Assembly: GCF_003419895.1 (NCBI RefSeq)
Contig: NZ_QPMM01000019.1
Span: 1 to 64,000, forward strand
Direction: 5' to 3'
Source: Chitinophaga silvatica
GTDB lineage: Bacteria > Bacteroidota > Bacteroidia > Chitinophagales > Chitinophagaceae
DNA length: 64,000 bases
The translations under genes were made by a program, and so were the position numbers. The notes under the pieces were generated by a model. It was not told where the DNA came from, did no database searches, and saw only the letters and a list, made by a program, of their open reading frames with translations. Below are positions 27,757 through 36,880 of this stretch, piece by piece; the stretch's first letter is position 1, and each line of letters opens with the position of its first letter.

Positions 27757-28533
27757 ATGATAAAGCAAATATTAAGTACTCTGAAAAATGCAATTTTAGC
27801 ATTAACAATAGCTTCTTCAGCCGTAGTAAGTACCAACGCACAAGCAGTAAAAAATGTAGTGTTAGTGCATGGCGCTTTTGCCGATGGCTCAGGTTATAAA
27901 GGCGTTTACGAAGCATTAACCAAACATGGCTATCATGTTACTGTTGTACAAAATCCTTTAACTTCATTGGAAGATGATGTAACAGCTACAAAAGTGGCAC
28001 TGGATGCGCAGGATGGGCCTACTATCCTTGCTGGTCACTCATGGGGCGGTGCAGTAATTACACAAGCCGGAAATCATCCTAAAGTTGCTGGCCTCGTGTA
28101 TATCGCTGCCTTCCAACCAGATAATGGGGAAACAGCTCTGCAATGGTTTATGACTGCTCCTCCGGCTCCGGAAAATGGTGTACTACCAGCTGATGACAAA
28201 GGAATTGTTTATTACGACAAAGCTAAATACCACGCCGGTTTTTGTGGCGATCTAAGCAAGGAGGAAGCTGCATTTATGTATGCTTCACAAGGGGAATTCT
28301 ATGGTAAATGTTTTGTAACTCCAATTACAGATGCTGCCTGGAGAAAAAAACCAACATATGGCATAGTTGCCACAGAGGATAAAAGTATCAATCCCCAGAT
28401 CCAGAGGGCAATGTACAAACGATCCAATACAAAAGTTACTGAAATTAAGGGGAGTCATGCTGTCTATGTTTCTCAACCACAAAAAGTAGCTGCTGTTATT
28501 ATGCAGGCTGCAAATGAAGTCTCAAACAAGTAA
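27757..28533 (+). CDS. Alpha/beta hydrolase, exported copy
   Basis: A 258-residue paralogue of the hydrolase at 25937-26650, here preceded by a signal peptide (MIKQILSTLKNAILALTIASS...NAQA). After the cleavage point both proteins run VKNxVLVHGAFADGSGY in register. The catalytic motifs are kept: GHSWGG, ATEDKSINP and GSHAVYVS. It is therefore the periplasmic or secreted version of the same enzyme. The frame extends upstream to 27703, but that start lies within the promoter motif and would disrupt the signal peptide, so ATG 27757 is used. The same reaction is likely carried out in two compartments; substrate unknown. Confidence 0.88.
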   Translation: MIKQILSTLKNAILALTIASSAVVSTNAQAVKNVVLVHGAFADGSGYKGVYEALTKHGYHVTVVQNPLTSLEDDVTATKVALDAQDGPTILAGHSWGGAVITQAGNHPKVAGLVYIAAFQPDNGETALQWFMTAPPAPENGVLPADDKGIVYYDKAKYHAGFCGDLSKEEAAFMYASQGEFYGKCFVTPITDAAWRKKPTYGIVATEDKSINPQIQRAMYKRSNTKVTEIKGSHAVYVSQPQKVAAVIMQAANEVSNK

Positions 28534-28544
28534 TTTTTCCACAT

Positions 28545-28598
28545 AAAAAAGAAAGAAGATTCCCGGAAGTTATTCCTGTGAATCTTCTTTCTTTTTAT
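28545..28598. terminator. Bidirectional terminator between convergent genes
   Basis: A long stem (AAAAAAGAAAGAAGATTC 28545-28562 with GAATCTTCTTTCTTTTT 28580-28596) gives T tracts on both strands. It serves the exported hydrolase (plus) and the T9SS-sorted protein gene (minus, stop at 28612). Confidence 0.8.
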
Positions 28599-28611
28599 AT
28601 TGATTTCTATT

Positions 28612-29058
28612 CTATTGTTTAATTAGCTTATGCGTAATCGAGAAGCTGCCTTCAGTGATCTTAATATAATACACTCCCGCCGGATAGTTAGAGATATCAT
28701 ACGTCAGGATACTCCCCGATTCTACCTGTTGCTTTAAGATATGTCCGCTTAAATCAATTAAAGATACTCTTGCCTGTTTTAAAGCTTTGGTAAATGTTAT
28801 CTGAAATATACCCGTAGTTGGATTAGGGTAAATTGCATTCACCTGAACAATAGCATCTGCATTCAATTCTTTCATCACTGCTGCCGTCGCAGTATCCCTA
28901 CCTACTCTGGCGTTATTGCAGACATACATTCTTTGAGTACGGTTACCGGCTGCATCATAAGTATAAACAAGCCCACAGGTATTGGGTGGCAAGGATTGCG
29001 CACAAACTTTTGCAAGTGGGAAGATTGCTAATATTAAAAGGAACAATAAGTTCTTCAT
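28612..29058 (-). CDS. Small T9SS type A-sorted protein with a YD/RHS-like motif
   Basis: A ~148-residue exported protein (signal peptide MKNLLFLLILAIFPLAKVCAQ). The mature N-terminus carries VYTYDAAGNRTQRMYV, a textbook YD-repeat (RHS) peptide, flanked by single cysteines. The C-terminal ~75 residues (AIYPNPTTGIFQI, VSLIDLSGHIL, YPAGVYYIKI, THKLIKQ) are a T9SS type A sorting domain, so the protein should be secreted and anchored at the surface. Start 29058 is preferred over 29091 because it begins the signal peptide. The gene is last in the operon headed by the giant SpvB/RHS gene. A functional link to that protein is suggested by the shared motif but is inference. Confidence 0.75.
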   Translation of the reverse strand: MKNLLFLLILAIFPLAKVCAQSLPPNTCGLVYTYDAAGNRTQRMYVCNNARVGRDTATAAVMKELNADAIVQVNAIYPNPTTGIFQITFTKALKQARVSLIDLSGHILKQQVESGSILTYDISNYPAGVYYIKITEGSFSITHKLIKQ

Positions 29059-29074
29059 GTTAAATGTTTTAAAC

Positions 29075-30151
29075 TTAAAAAGTAAGTTCACCTGTCCGCA
29101 TGTCTACACGGGTGGCAATTGGTTGTTGTCCTGCTGTCGCCTTTACCTGTTTATAAGTAATTGAATGCTTTCTATCGAATGGATTTGAATCGCCAGGCCA
29201 GCCGTAGCTGGCAATTCTTTCCCAATAAACTGCCTGATTTTTACGTATAGAAGGCTCCTGGTAGCGCGATAATACAAATCCATCTCCTGCTTTCTCAATT
29301 GGAATCAGTAAGCCGTTTTCATATTTATACAATTCATTTCTTCCGAAACAAACACCCCAGATATTGGTATGTTGTACAGGAATACTATCTTCTCCCATTG
29401 AGAAAACTTTCACATAACCACTGCTTCGGGAAGTATCAGGGGTAGCCCATAATGTACCTTTTACAGAAGGGTTGTTTCTGGTAAATTCTGAAAAGGATGA
29501 ATACACGCCTGCCTGGATTTTTGAATCAAGAAGGATAGCCATAGTCGGGCGTTCACGCGCCATTATATTTACAGTATCTTCAGAATAAGCATTACTAACA
29601 GATAACCGTGAATCAGGATTAATAATGTGGCCGGTTGAAAGATTATAAAGTTCATCTAATACATTAGTCACGCAGGTGGCATAGCTTTTATCTGTCAGAG
29701 GAGCGGCTAACACAGTATCTACCTGTAAAAGCTGGTGATACTGCTTAATACCAGCGGAGCTAAATACCTCTGCCCGTAAGCGGGTGAAGGCAACCCGGGC
29801 ATCAAGATCCGTGGTAATAGATAGATCCCTGATTACCCACAGGAGGCGCTTACCGCCGGGTGAAAAACTGCTTCCATATCTACTTTCCACCAGGGTATCC
29901 AACCACCTGTTGTTTTTACCTGCAGTTATCAACTTAAATGCTTCGTTCCCTGATTCTGCAGGAATATATCCTAATGTCAGGGTATCTGGTATTGCTACAA
30001 ATAATCGGATAGCTGCAACAGTTCCTGTAGCAGGAATAGAGACCTTACCCGTTGGGACTTTTACTGGTTTCTCAAACATACGGGTTTGGGCATTTAGCGC
30101 CAACCCACTTACCAGGAAAAGAGATAATATTAAATATTTTATAGTGTTCAT
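29075..30151 (-). CDS. Exported protein of unknown function in the RHS operon
   Basis: A 358-residue protein with a clear signal peptide (MNTIKYLILSLFLVSGLALNAQ). I do not recognise the family. The mature part is beta-rich with Ser/Thr-rich stretches; it contains two cysteines (one in YATCVTNVLDEL, one in IWGVCFGRNELY) and no transmembrane helix, repeat or catalytic motif. The gene begins 22 bp after the small lipoprotein gene and ends 16 bp before the T9SS type A protein gene, so all are probably co-transcribed with the RHS gene. It may be a periplasmic or surface accessory of the RHS protein; that is context only. Confidence 0.6.
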   Translation of the reverse strand: MNTIKYLILSLFLVSGLALNAQTRMFEKPVKVPTGKVSIPATGTVAAIRLFVAIPDTLTLGYIPAESGNEAFKLITAGKNNRWLDTLVESRYGSSFSPGGKRLLWVIRDLSITTDLDARVAFTRLRAEVFSSAGIKQYHQLLQVDTVLAAPLTDKSYATCVTNVLDELYNLSTGHIINPDSRLSVSNAYSEDTVNIMARERPTMAILLDSKIQAGVYSSFSEFTRNNPSVKGTLWATPDTSRSSGYVKVFSMGEDSIPVQHTNIWGVCFGRNELYKYENGLLIPIEKAGDGFVLSRYQEPSIRKNQAVYWERIASYGWPGDSNPFDRKHSITYKQVKATAGQQPIATRVDMRTGELTF

Positions 30152-30173
30152 TAATATTTCAGATTTAGTTTGA

Positions 30174-30626
30174 TTAAGGATAAACCAGCGTCCAGTCGTG
30201 ACTATTCAGGTACTCAATTGTTACGTCAAATCGCTTTAAGACCAGTTCAGTATGTACACGAAATGAATCACAGCCATCTGCACCATTTACCTTTCGATAC
30301 AGTTCGTAATACTTCTTTGCAGAATCGGCATCATAAACAAAGTACATTAGGGTTTTAGATGGTATCTCATTCAATACAGTAACCATAGGTCTGCGCCAGA
30401 TATCTACCCAGGTTACACCGGAGGAGATAAATCTTATTCCGTTTGCTACTTCACAGGTCGACAACTGATAATGTATACTGTCTGGATAATCCGGAGAATA
30501 TGTTGTTACTATGGTTCTTCCGGAGTTATTTCGAATTTTTATATTTTGATGAGGCTCTCTTCTGCAACCTATTATGATTGCAAAAAGCAGCAACAATAAA
30601 ATACAATTCGAGATATTCTTCAGCAT
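30174..30626 (-). CDS. Small lipoprotein directly after the RHS toxin-like gene, candidate immunity protein
   Basis: A 150-residue lipoprotein: hydrophobic segment LLLLLFAIIIGC with lipobox Cys ~21, then a ~130-residue mature domain (IKIRNNSGRTIVTTYSPDYPD, KTLMYFVYDADSAKKYYEL, VLKRFDVTIEYLNSHDW). It has no recognised family. It lies only 3 bp after the RHS gene stop. In polymorphic toxin loci the small gene directly 3' of the toxin usually encodes the immunity protein, and a periplasm-facing lipoprotein would fit a toxin acting in the envelope. The immunity role is inference from position, size and localisation. Confidence 0.6.
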   Translation of the reverse strand: MLKNISNCILLLLLFAIIIGCRREPHQNIKIRNNSGRTIVTTYSPDYPDSIHYQLSTCEVANGIRFISSGVTWVDIWRRPMVTVLNEIPSKTLMYFVYDADSAKKYYELYRKVNGADGCDSFRVHTELVLKRFDVTIEYLNSHDWTLVYP

Positions 30627-30629
30627 AAC

Positions 30630-33600
30630 TTATGGTATATTAAATCTAATTACAGATAACGGATCAATAATAAACGCGAATGGTTCCCACCAACGGAAAT
30701 CTCTTATTTCTCCTCTCGGGTTCTCATTCTCGTTCCAGGTTACATTATACTTAGTGGAAAAATAATTATAAGCCCGGGTATTAGCATCCATTTCTACCCA
30801 GAAACGATCATGATCGTTTACCTTAAAGGCGCTCGGCAATCCATATTTATACATAAACAGAGGTCCACTTTTTTGGCTTTGCAAATAATGTCCGTATTCA
30901 TGCATAAAGATATCGTTTGTAATATCCACTTTTAGCTTGCTACTATTACCAAAAATGTATGATCCCATTGTAACAGCAGTTTTACCTGAAAAGATATGAT
31001 CACTTGTTATAACAGTTGCACCATCGAAGTACTCTACATTAAGATCGCCTTTCACAGCATTTTGATGCAAGGCATATAGCAATCCAATTCCATTTTGGAA
31101 CGACTCCCAGGTATGCCTGCTAAAGATCTGACCGAAATTTCCTTTAATCTGACCTTCCAGAATTTTGTGGAAAGTTTCCACTCTTTTTACTCCACCATTC
31201 AACGCATTCTGCCATCTGTTGCTACCGCTACTAAAGAATCCATCAATAAATCCTACAAGGAATAATTCAAAAAGGATATTCCCGGAAGGATCTGAATATT
31301 TCAACGGATTATTTAATGCATAGGTATACCTGTTATACATCTGAGAATAGAAGGGCTCCTTCACAATGTTATCAGGGCTCATCATTCTCGCCTGTATAGG
31401 ATCATAAATACGGCCATTCATATTTATCAGTGAAAACTCTTTTAGGTGTTCATGACCGGTAAAGCCCCTTATATTCTCCGGAGGAAGAGGCACACTTGTG
31501 TAAGTCCAGTTAGTTGGATTCCTGTATCTTCCCCAGGCATCAAAGTTCTGAGATGCAACAACAGCACCTGTAGCATCAGTTACATTGAGGATGCTGCCAA
31601 GATAATCCTGATAAGTATATAAGGATGTAGTTGTTCCGCCTTCCAGGCTGATAACTGCGCAAACTCCGTTTCCACCTTGGATATAATGCAGATGTTTGGT
31701 AGTTGTTGGTTTTACTTGTTTTTCATAATCCCCCAAATAATACCTGGTTTCAGCAACTGCGCCATTATTCTTAAGAACACTCTTTATACGTTGATAATCG
31801 CTACCGTAAGTATAATCCAGGGCATAGGTACCTTCAGTAACTGTAGCTGCTTTCTGGAATCCTGTATAAGTAAGGTTTTGAGTTTGTGTTGAAATTACAG
31901 AAGGAGGCGTTTGTGCACCGGCCGGGTTTGTAATATATGCGAGTGCGTTATTTTTTTGATTATTGTAAACATAATTACCGGCATCTGTTTTTGTAGCTAT
32001 ATTTCCAACAGAAGACCCGCTTCCTCCGTCGTAGGTAATTGCCAGTTGTTGTACATTATTTACTTTGGTTGTTGATAACCTATTAAGATAATCATAGGTA
32101 AAAACTTCCTCCAGATTTTTGATCAGGTCTTTACGGCTGGTAAGGTTGCCCGTTGTCTGATCAAAAGTAAAGGACATTTGCTGAATACCAGAAGTAACGC
32201 TTTGTGTTAATGCACCGAGTACAGGATCATAGGTTTCTGTGGTAGTTTTCCCATTACCATAGCTATAATTGGTATACTTTCCTAAACCATTCATACCGGT
32301 AGCGGTGAACAAATTAGAAGCAGTAGATCCTTCTCCCAGTTTTACAGAAGTGACGGTACCATCATGGTCATAGACACGTGTAATAATAATTCCTGAAGGG
32401 TAGGTTGTCTTAGCAACATTGCTATAAGTATCATACCCGTATTGAGTAGTATAGGCCAATCCATCTACCGTTACCTTCTCACTGGTATTTCTTCTCAAAT
32501 TATCATATGTATATTCCTTTACTTCACCGCTAAATCCGGATATTTTAGTAATGTTATCATTAACATACCCAGTTGCGGCTTCCTTCCAGTATTCAAATCC
32601 AGTAGCACCTTCAGGACCTGTACGATTAACCATTCTGCCAAAAGGATCATAGGTCATGGTAGTAGTCTGGCCAGCAGGATTAGTTTTGCTTACCAACTGT
32701 TTGAATGCATCATAAACGTAGGTATTTGTGCCTGCGTTTTTATCGGCCAGACTGGATTGATTTCCATATTCATCATAAGCCGTTGTGGTCATAAGATTAC
32801 CATTAAGCGACGCCTGCAACACGTTGCCCTGACTATTATAGGTAAATGTTAGTGTTCCGCCATTATCTGTTGCAGTAACTACCTTACCTGCGGCATCCTG
32901 GGTTTTAGAATTACTCTGTGCCGCTGCATTTGTAGCAGTTACCTTAAACTGACCAGCAGCCAGTTTGGTGTATGTATAAGTTAATGAATTGGTTCCTCTG
33001 CTTTGCTGAGTTAGCCTACCGAAATAATCATATTGACTGGAAGTGGTAACAGGAGTTTCACTACCGTAATAAGGCTCAGTGGAAGACGCTTCCAGTCCTT
33101 GCCAGTTATATGTCTTAGTAGAAATTAAAGTACCATTATTAAATCCGGACTCTTCTTTCCTGACTTCTCTGTTTATTACATCATAGTATGTTTTCACATT
33201 CCTTCCACCGCCGGGTCGTGAAACATTTACAAAGTATCTACCATTGGTAGATTCCCAACCGAGCGACTGAGTAATGACATATCCTTCAGGCAAAGTGGTA
33301 GTTGCCAATCGGCCAAACACGTCGTAGGTAAATGTGGTAGTCAGGCCATCACTTGAAACCTTGCTGGCTATATTTCCAAATATTGGCTCATAGGTATATG
33401 TTTCAATTTTGGGAAGGTCGCTACCAACAGTTTCTTTTTTGGTAAGGTACCTACCAGTAGCATCATATGTATATTTCTCAGTGCGAGTGGTCAGACCGGC
33501 AGCTAAAACATCTTTCTGTGTTACGTTACCATTATTATCATAGGTATAATTAGTAGTTACGGCTTTGGGCTTTGAAGCGAATTCAACTTTTGATGTAACC

Positions 33601-36600
33601 CGGTTCCTGCCATCGTAAGTATAATTAGTAATCTTACTAAACTCTGGTTGTCCGCTACGTGTTATCTTTTCCGTGGCCGATTCAATGGAAGCAGGGAAAG
33701 GAGTTCCGTGTGTTCCAATAACAGCAGTAACGGTTGTTGTTTCAATTGGTGTAATTACATCGTTGGTAATTGAACCTTTCTTAATTATTGATTGGGTAAT
33801 ATTACCATAATTATCATAAGTATTCGTTATCTCAGTTCCCTCACCTGTCAGTCCTTTCAGATTAAGAGTTTTAAGTTGCTGACGAACAAACCGCTTATCG
33901 GAGTAAGAAGTAGAAGCCTTCATCAGAGTATCTGTTACTTTGGTATCGGTAACATAATCAGGTAAACTTGCAGTATACTGACGTTTTACGCGAGGTACCA
34001 GAAATACAGGGTCAACCTCCATTTCAGTAACAGTCTGTAATCCGATTTCGTCTGTTGATGCAATTTTCTTAAATCCGAGGAACCCTCGGATACGGTGAAA
34101 TACAGCGTTTGTATAATTATGGTAAAAGTTAAATTGCGAGGAAGAGCCATTTGATTTATACGATTGCGTTACAACATACATGGGTATATTCATTACGTTA
34201 TAAGGCTTTCCATTTTGGCCGTTTCCTATCGGAGTACCGTTAACATCATACTCATATTCATAAGTACGGTTATAAGACCCTGTTTGATTAAGCAAAGAGT
34301 AATTAAACCTGGTAGATGCTCCCAGTCCATCATACACAGTAGTAAGCAACTTTTCTTCCTTGAAGGGTCTTGGATAAATAAATCGGCCATATGCTCCACT
34401 GTTTACCCCAAAAATATCGGGTTTACCATCACCATTAAAGTCACCTACGACTGTATTACCATCTTCACTACCGTTAATACTAACATTTTGGTTATAAACT
34501 TCTCCAGGGCGGAAATTGAGACCGCTACTAAAATATGCTACGTGTTTGGAAGTACTGCCGGATAAATCCATGGAATGCCAGATATCGGATTTTCCGTCAC
34601 CGTTCAAATCTGCCACCATCAGATGATGTGCACTACCGCCATTATCTTTGGGAAGGAATACCCTGTTTAAAAAACCAAACCAGGAGGAGTTATAGGCTTT
34701 ACCTGTACTTGTAAGTACGTACCAGTTACCTGCATAGGCGTCATGTTCTGTATTTCTGTAAAGAAGGTCTGTTTTTCCATCGCCGTTGAAATCGCCAGGA
34801 AACACAGGATATTTACCTTTAATAGCCGGAACTGTAGCTAGTACCTGGGCAGCATAGTTGTATCCACTGGTAATGGAAACCGGGAAAACTGATAACACAT
34901 AGCTTTGGTTATCTTTAACTACCAGAATTTCCTGTTTACCATCTCCGTCAAAATCAATAGGAATGAGCTGCTTTGCACTGGCAACAGAATTAGCATAAAA
35001 AGGATCAGAGGTTGTTCCTTCAACCCCGAATTGTGCGATTTCCTGATTAAAGATATTTAGCTTAGGGCTGGAAAAGAATGCTTTAAAGGCATTGCTATTG
35101 TTAATCCCTAAAATCAGGATATAGTCCTGTGCGCCGTCTCCGTCAAAATCTCCAGGAACAAAGAAACTTCCGAAATCAGTTCCGTTTTTGTAAACATACT
35201 TGAAGTCCTGTACATACGAGATAGAGTGTGGGAGACTTGAATAAGCAACAGATTGGTAATTATTACCGGTATAAACGCTATAATAGCGGGAGTAATTGAT
35301 TCTAATACCGTTGAAAATTCTGTCGGCCCCACTAATCAGGCTATTAATCAATAATACATCTTCTTTTGTATCTCCATCATAATCGTTTGTAAGGAAGCTA
35401 AAACTTGCATTGCTCGTTCCTGTAACTTCCACAGCACCAGCATCCGTGATTGGATAGTTGTAAAAAAACTCGATCGATGGGGTAGATACACCAAAATTAC
35501 TTAGTACATCATAAGAAGTATAATGCGGAATTTTGTTATTGTCTATATAGTAGTTGGATGAAAGGATATCCTGCTTACCGTTTCCATCGAAATCGCCGGC
35601 ATATACGTTTCCGATATGCATACCGGAGTATTGAATTGAAGTAACAATATCTGGTGCAGTGGTATTATTACCATAGGTAAATGTGATTGGGTTTAAGGCA
35701 GTACCATCAGATCCTTTTTCAGTTATTGACTTAAGGAAATACTGTCCTCTGCGCGTTGTATCATAAACCAGGTCATAACCGGCCGCCATTTGGGTTGGGT
35801 TAAAAATCTTAATTCCAGTAAGATAATGCTTACTGCACAATGAAGCACCAGCATCATATGTGATATTATTCGCCCAATTATTTCGCACATCATAATAAAA
35901 GACAACTTCATTTGGAGTACCAATACCTGAGTTTCCGGAATAATATATATTGGATAATACAAAAGTTCTCTCCGCTACATCAATTGTATACCTAAACCTC
36001 ATATAATTCCCATCAATATCAGTTACCCGGTTCAATAACCAAATCATATTTTGCTGGGTCATACCATCCCCTATTTTTGAAGATGAGGTTCTCGGAAAAT
36101 TAAATGGAGGTATGGTACCATATGTTTCCAAACGGCCATATTCCATTACCGTACCATTTTTTAGAGTCACTTTAAAGTAATCTGGCCCTGTTGTTTCATA
36201 GCCAGATATAGACTCTATTTTTGAAAAATTCTCATCTTCCAAACCATAAATCGTACCTGGTGCACCATTATCTCCTGTAATAGGAAATAAACGTTGCCCA
36301 TCCAATACAAATGCATCATCATTCGTAAACTTAATTGGTGCAGTTATACCATTGTAGTAATTGTCTTTACCTCCACGGGTAATCATAGACATACAGGATA
36401 ACTGCCAGCCAATGCCAGCTATTCCATCACCACCCCTGGAATTATAAACAAGATTTATATCTGGTTGAAGTCCATGTAATCCCGGTAACATTTTAATAGG
36501 AATCTTATACGTTGCGGCACCGGCATTGTCGACCTTCCCCTCCCCTTTGGAAGTACCTACCGGTCTTGAAAGATCAATGTTCTGGGCTAAAGCTGAAATA

Positions 36601-36662
36601 GAAATACAACTGATGAGTAGTATAAGAGAGAGCCTTATACAACGAAAGTTGACATAACTCAT
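30630..36662 (-). CDS. Giant SpvB / FG-GAP / RHS-repeat protein with C-terminal HEYGH metalloprotease-like domain
   Basis: A ~2010-residue exported protein (signal peptide MSYVNFRCIRLSLILLISC...ALAQ; the longer frame to 36770 adds an unlikely leader). N-terminal SpvB domain (~45-330, GAATYKIPIKMLPGLHGLQPDINLVYNS); seven or more FG-GAP/VCBS calcium-binding-like motifs (DFDGNGKQDI, DFDGDGAQDY, DFNGDGKTDL, DLNGDGKSDI, DFNGDGKPDI); a long YD/RHS repeat region (~930-1690, e.g. YTYDNNGNVTQKD); the RHS core (~1700-1795, NMNGRIYDPIQARMMSPD, YALNNPLKYSDPSG). The last ~215 residues form a separate domain with the zincin motif HEYGH (~1921-1925, bases 30888-30902) and a candidate third ligand Glu in WVEMDANTRA (~1957). 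This is the TcB/TcC-like encapsulation layout in one chain. Effector activity and target are inferred. Confidence 0.85.
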   Translation of the reverse strand: MSYVNFRCIRLSLILLISCISISALAQNIDLSRPVGTSKGEGKVDNAGAATYKIPIKMLPGLHGLQPDINLVYNSRGGDGIAGIGWQLSCMSMITRGGKDNYYNGITAPIKFTNDDAFVLDGQRLFPITGDNGAPGTIYGLEDENFSKIESISGYETTGPDYFKVTLKNGTVMEYGRLETYGTIPPFNFPRTSSSKIGDGMTQQNMIWLLNRVTDIDGNYMRFRYTIDVAERTFVLSNIYYSGNSGIGTPNEVVFYYDVRNNWANNITYDAGASLCSKHYLTGIKIFNPTQMAAGYDLVYDTTRRGQYFLKSITEKGSDGTALNPITFTYGNNTTAPDIVTSIQYSGMHIGNVYAGDFDGNGKQDILSSNYYIDNNKIPHYTSYDVLSNFGVSTPSIEFFYNYPITDAGAVEVTGTSNASFSFLTNDYDGDTKEDVLLINSLISGADRIFNGIRINYSRYYSVYTGNNYQSVAYSSLPHSISYVQDFKYVYKNGTDFGSFFVPGDFDGDGAQDYILILGINNSNAFKAFFSSPKLNIFNQEIAQFGVEGTTSDPFYANSVASAKQLIPIDFDGDGKQEILVVKDNQSYVLSVFPVSITSGYNYAAQVLATVPAIKGKYPVFPGDFNGDGKTDLLYRNTEHDAYAGNWYVLTSTGKAYNSSWFGFLNRVFLPKDNGGSAHHLMVADLNGDGKSDIWHSMDLSGSTSKHVAYFSSGLNFRPGEVYNQNVSINGSEDGNTVVGDFNGDGKPDIFGVNSGAYGRFIYPRPFKEEKLLTTVYDGLGASTRFNYSLLNQTGSYNRTYEYEYDVNGTPIGNGQNGKPYNVMNIPMYVVTQSYKSNGSSSQFNFYHNYTNAVFHRIRGFLGFKKIASTDEIGLQTVTEMEVDPVFLVPRVKRQYTASLPDYVTDTKVTDTLMKASTSYSDKRFVRQQLKTLNLKGLTGEGTEITNTYDNYGNITQSIIKKGSITNDVITPIETTTVTAVIGTHGTPFPASIESATEKITRSGQPEFSKITNYTYDGRNRVTSKVEFASKPKAVTTNYTYDNNGNVTQKDVLAAGLTTRTEKYTYDATGRYLTKKETVGSDLPKIETYTYEPIFGNIASKVSSDGLTTTFTYDVFGRLATTTLPEGYVITQSLGWESTNGRYFVNVSRPGGGRNVKTYYDVINREVRKEESGFNNGTLISTKTYNWQGLEASSTEPYYGSETPVTTSSQYDYFGRLTQQSRGTNSLTYTYTKLAAGQFKVTATNAAAQSNSKTQDAAGKVVTATDNGGTLTFTYNSQGNVLQASLNGNLMTTTAYDEYGNQSSLADKNAGTNTYVYDAFKQLVSKTNPAGQTTTMTYDPFGRMVNRTGPEGATGFEYWKEAATGYVNDNITKISGFSGEVKEYTYDNLRRNTSEKVTVDGLAYTTQYGYDTYSNVAKTTYPSGIIITRVYDHDGTVTSVKLGEGSTASNLFTATGMNGLGKYTNYSYGNGKTTTETYDPVLGALTQSVTSGIQQMSFTFDQTTGNLTSRKDLIKNLEEVFTYDYLNRLSTTKVNNVQQLAITYDGGSGSSVGNIATKTDAGNYVYNNQKNNALAYITNPAGAQTPPSVISTQTQNLTYTGFQKAATVTEGTYALDYTYGSDYQRIKSVLKNNGAVAETRYYLGDYEKQVKPTTTKHLHYIQGGNGVCAVISLEGGTTTSLYTYQDYLGSILNVTDATGAVVASQNFDAWGRYRNPTNWTYTSVPLPPENIRGFTGHEHLKEFSLINMNGRIYDPIQARMMSPDNIVKEPFYSQMYNRYTYALNNPLKYSDPSGNILFELFLVGFIDGFFSSGSNRWQNALNGGVKRVETFHKILEGQIKGNFGQIFSRHTWESFQNGIGLLYALHQNAVKGDLNVEYFDGATVITSDHIFSGKTAVTMGSYIFGNSSKLKVDITNDIFMHEYGHYLQSQKSGPLFMYKYGLPSAFKVNDHDRFWVEMDANTRAYNYFSTKYNVTWNENENPRGEIRDFRWWEPFAFIIDPLSVIRFNIP

Positions 36663-36855
36663 ATAGGGTAGAATTAAAACAATACAGATATTATTAAGTG
36701 AAAAAATTAAAATAGGGATTGAGTTCTCTTCACAGATATCAGGGTTATTATACTTTTTTATGAGGGTCATTAAAAAAGTAGCGATGTTAAGATACTATAA
36801 AAAAATAAAAATGCAACATCAACGTTCAGTAATTAATATGTAGATAATTTCTTTA

Positions 36856-36863
36856 TAAATTTG
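36856..36863 (+). promoter_or_regulatory. Putative -7 box of the orphan lipoprotein gene
   Basis: TAAATTTG matches the Bacteroidota -7 consensus TAnnTTTG exactly and lies 17 bp before the ATG at 36881. No -33 TTG is seen at normal spacing. The 218-bp region between the divergent RHS and lipoprotein genes shows nothing else. Confidence 0.4.
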
Positions 36864-36880
36864 AATAGTCAAACCTATCT

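Noticed and set aside
32000..34400. Regularly spaced similar segments that could look like a repeat array
   Set aside because: They are the YD/RHS codon repeats of the large coding sequence, degenerate and in frame, not CRISPR or intergenic repeats.
36663..36770. 36-residue upstream extension of the RHS protein
   Set aside because: A start at 36662 gives a standard signal peptide directly before ALAQ; the extension adds unrelated residues and removes the signal peptide from the N-terminus.
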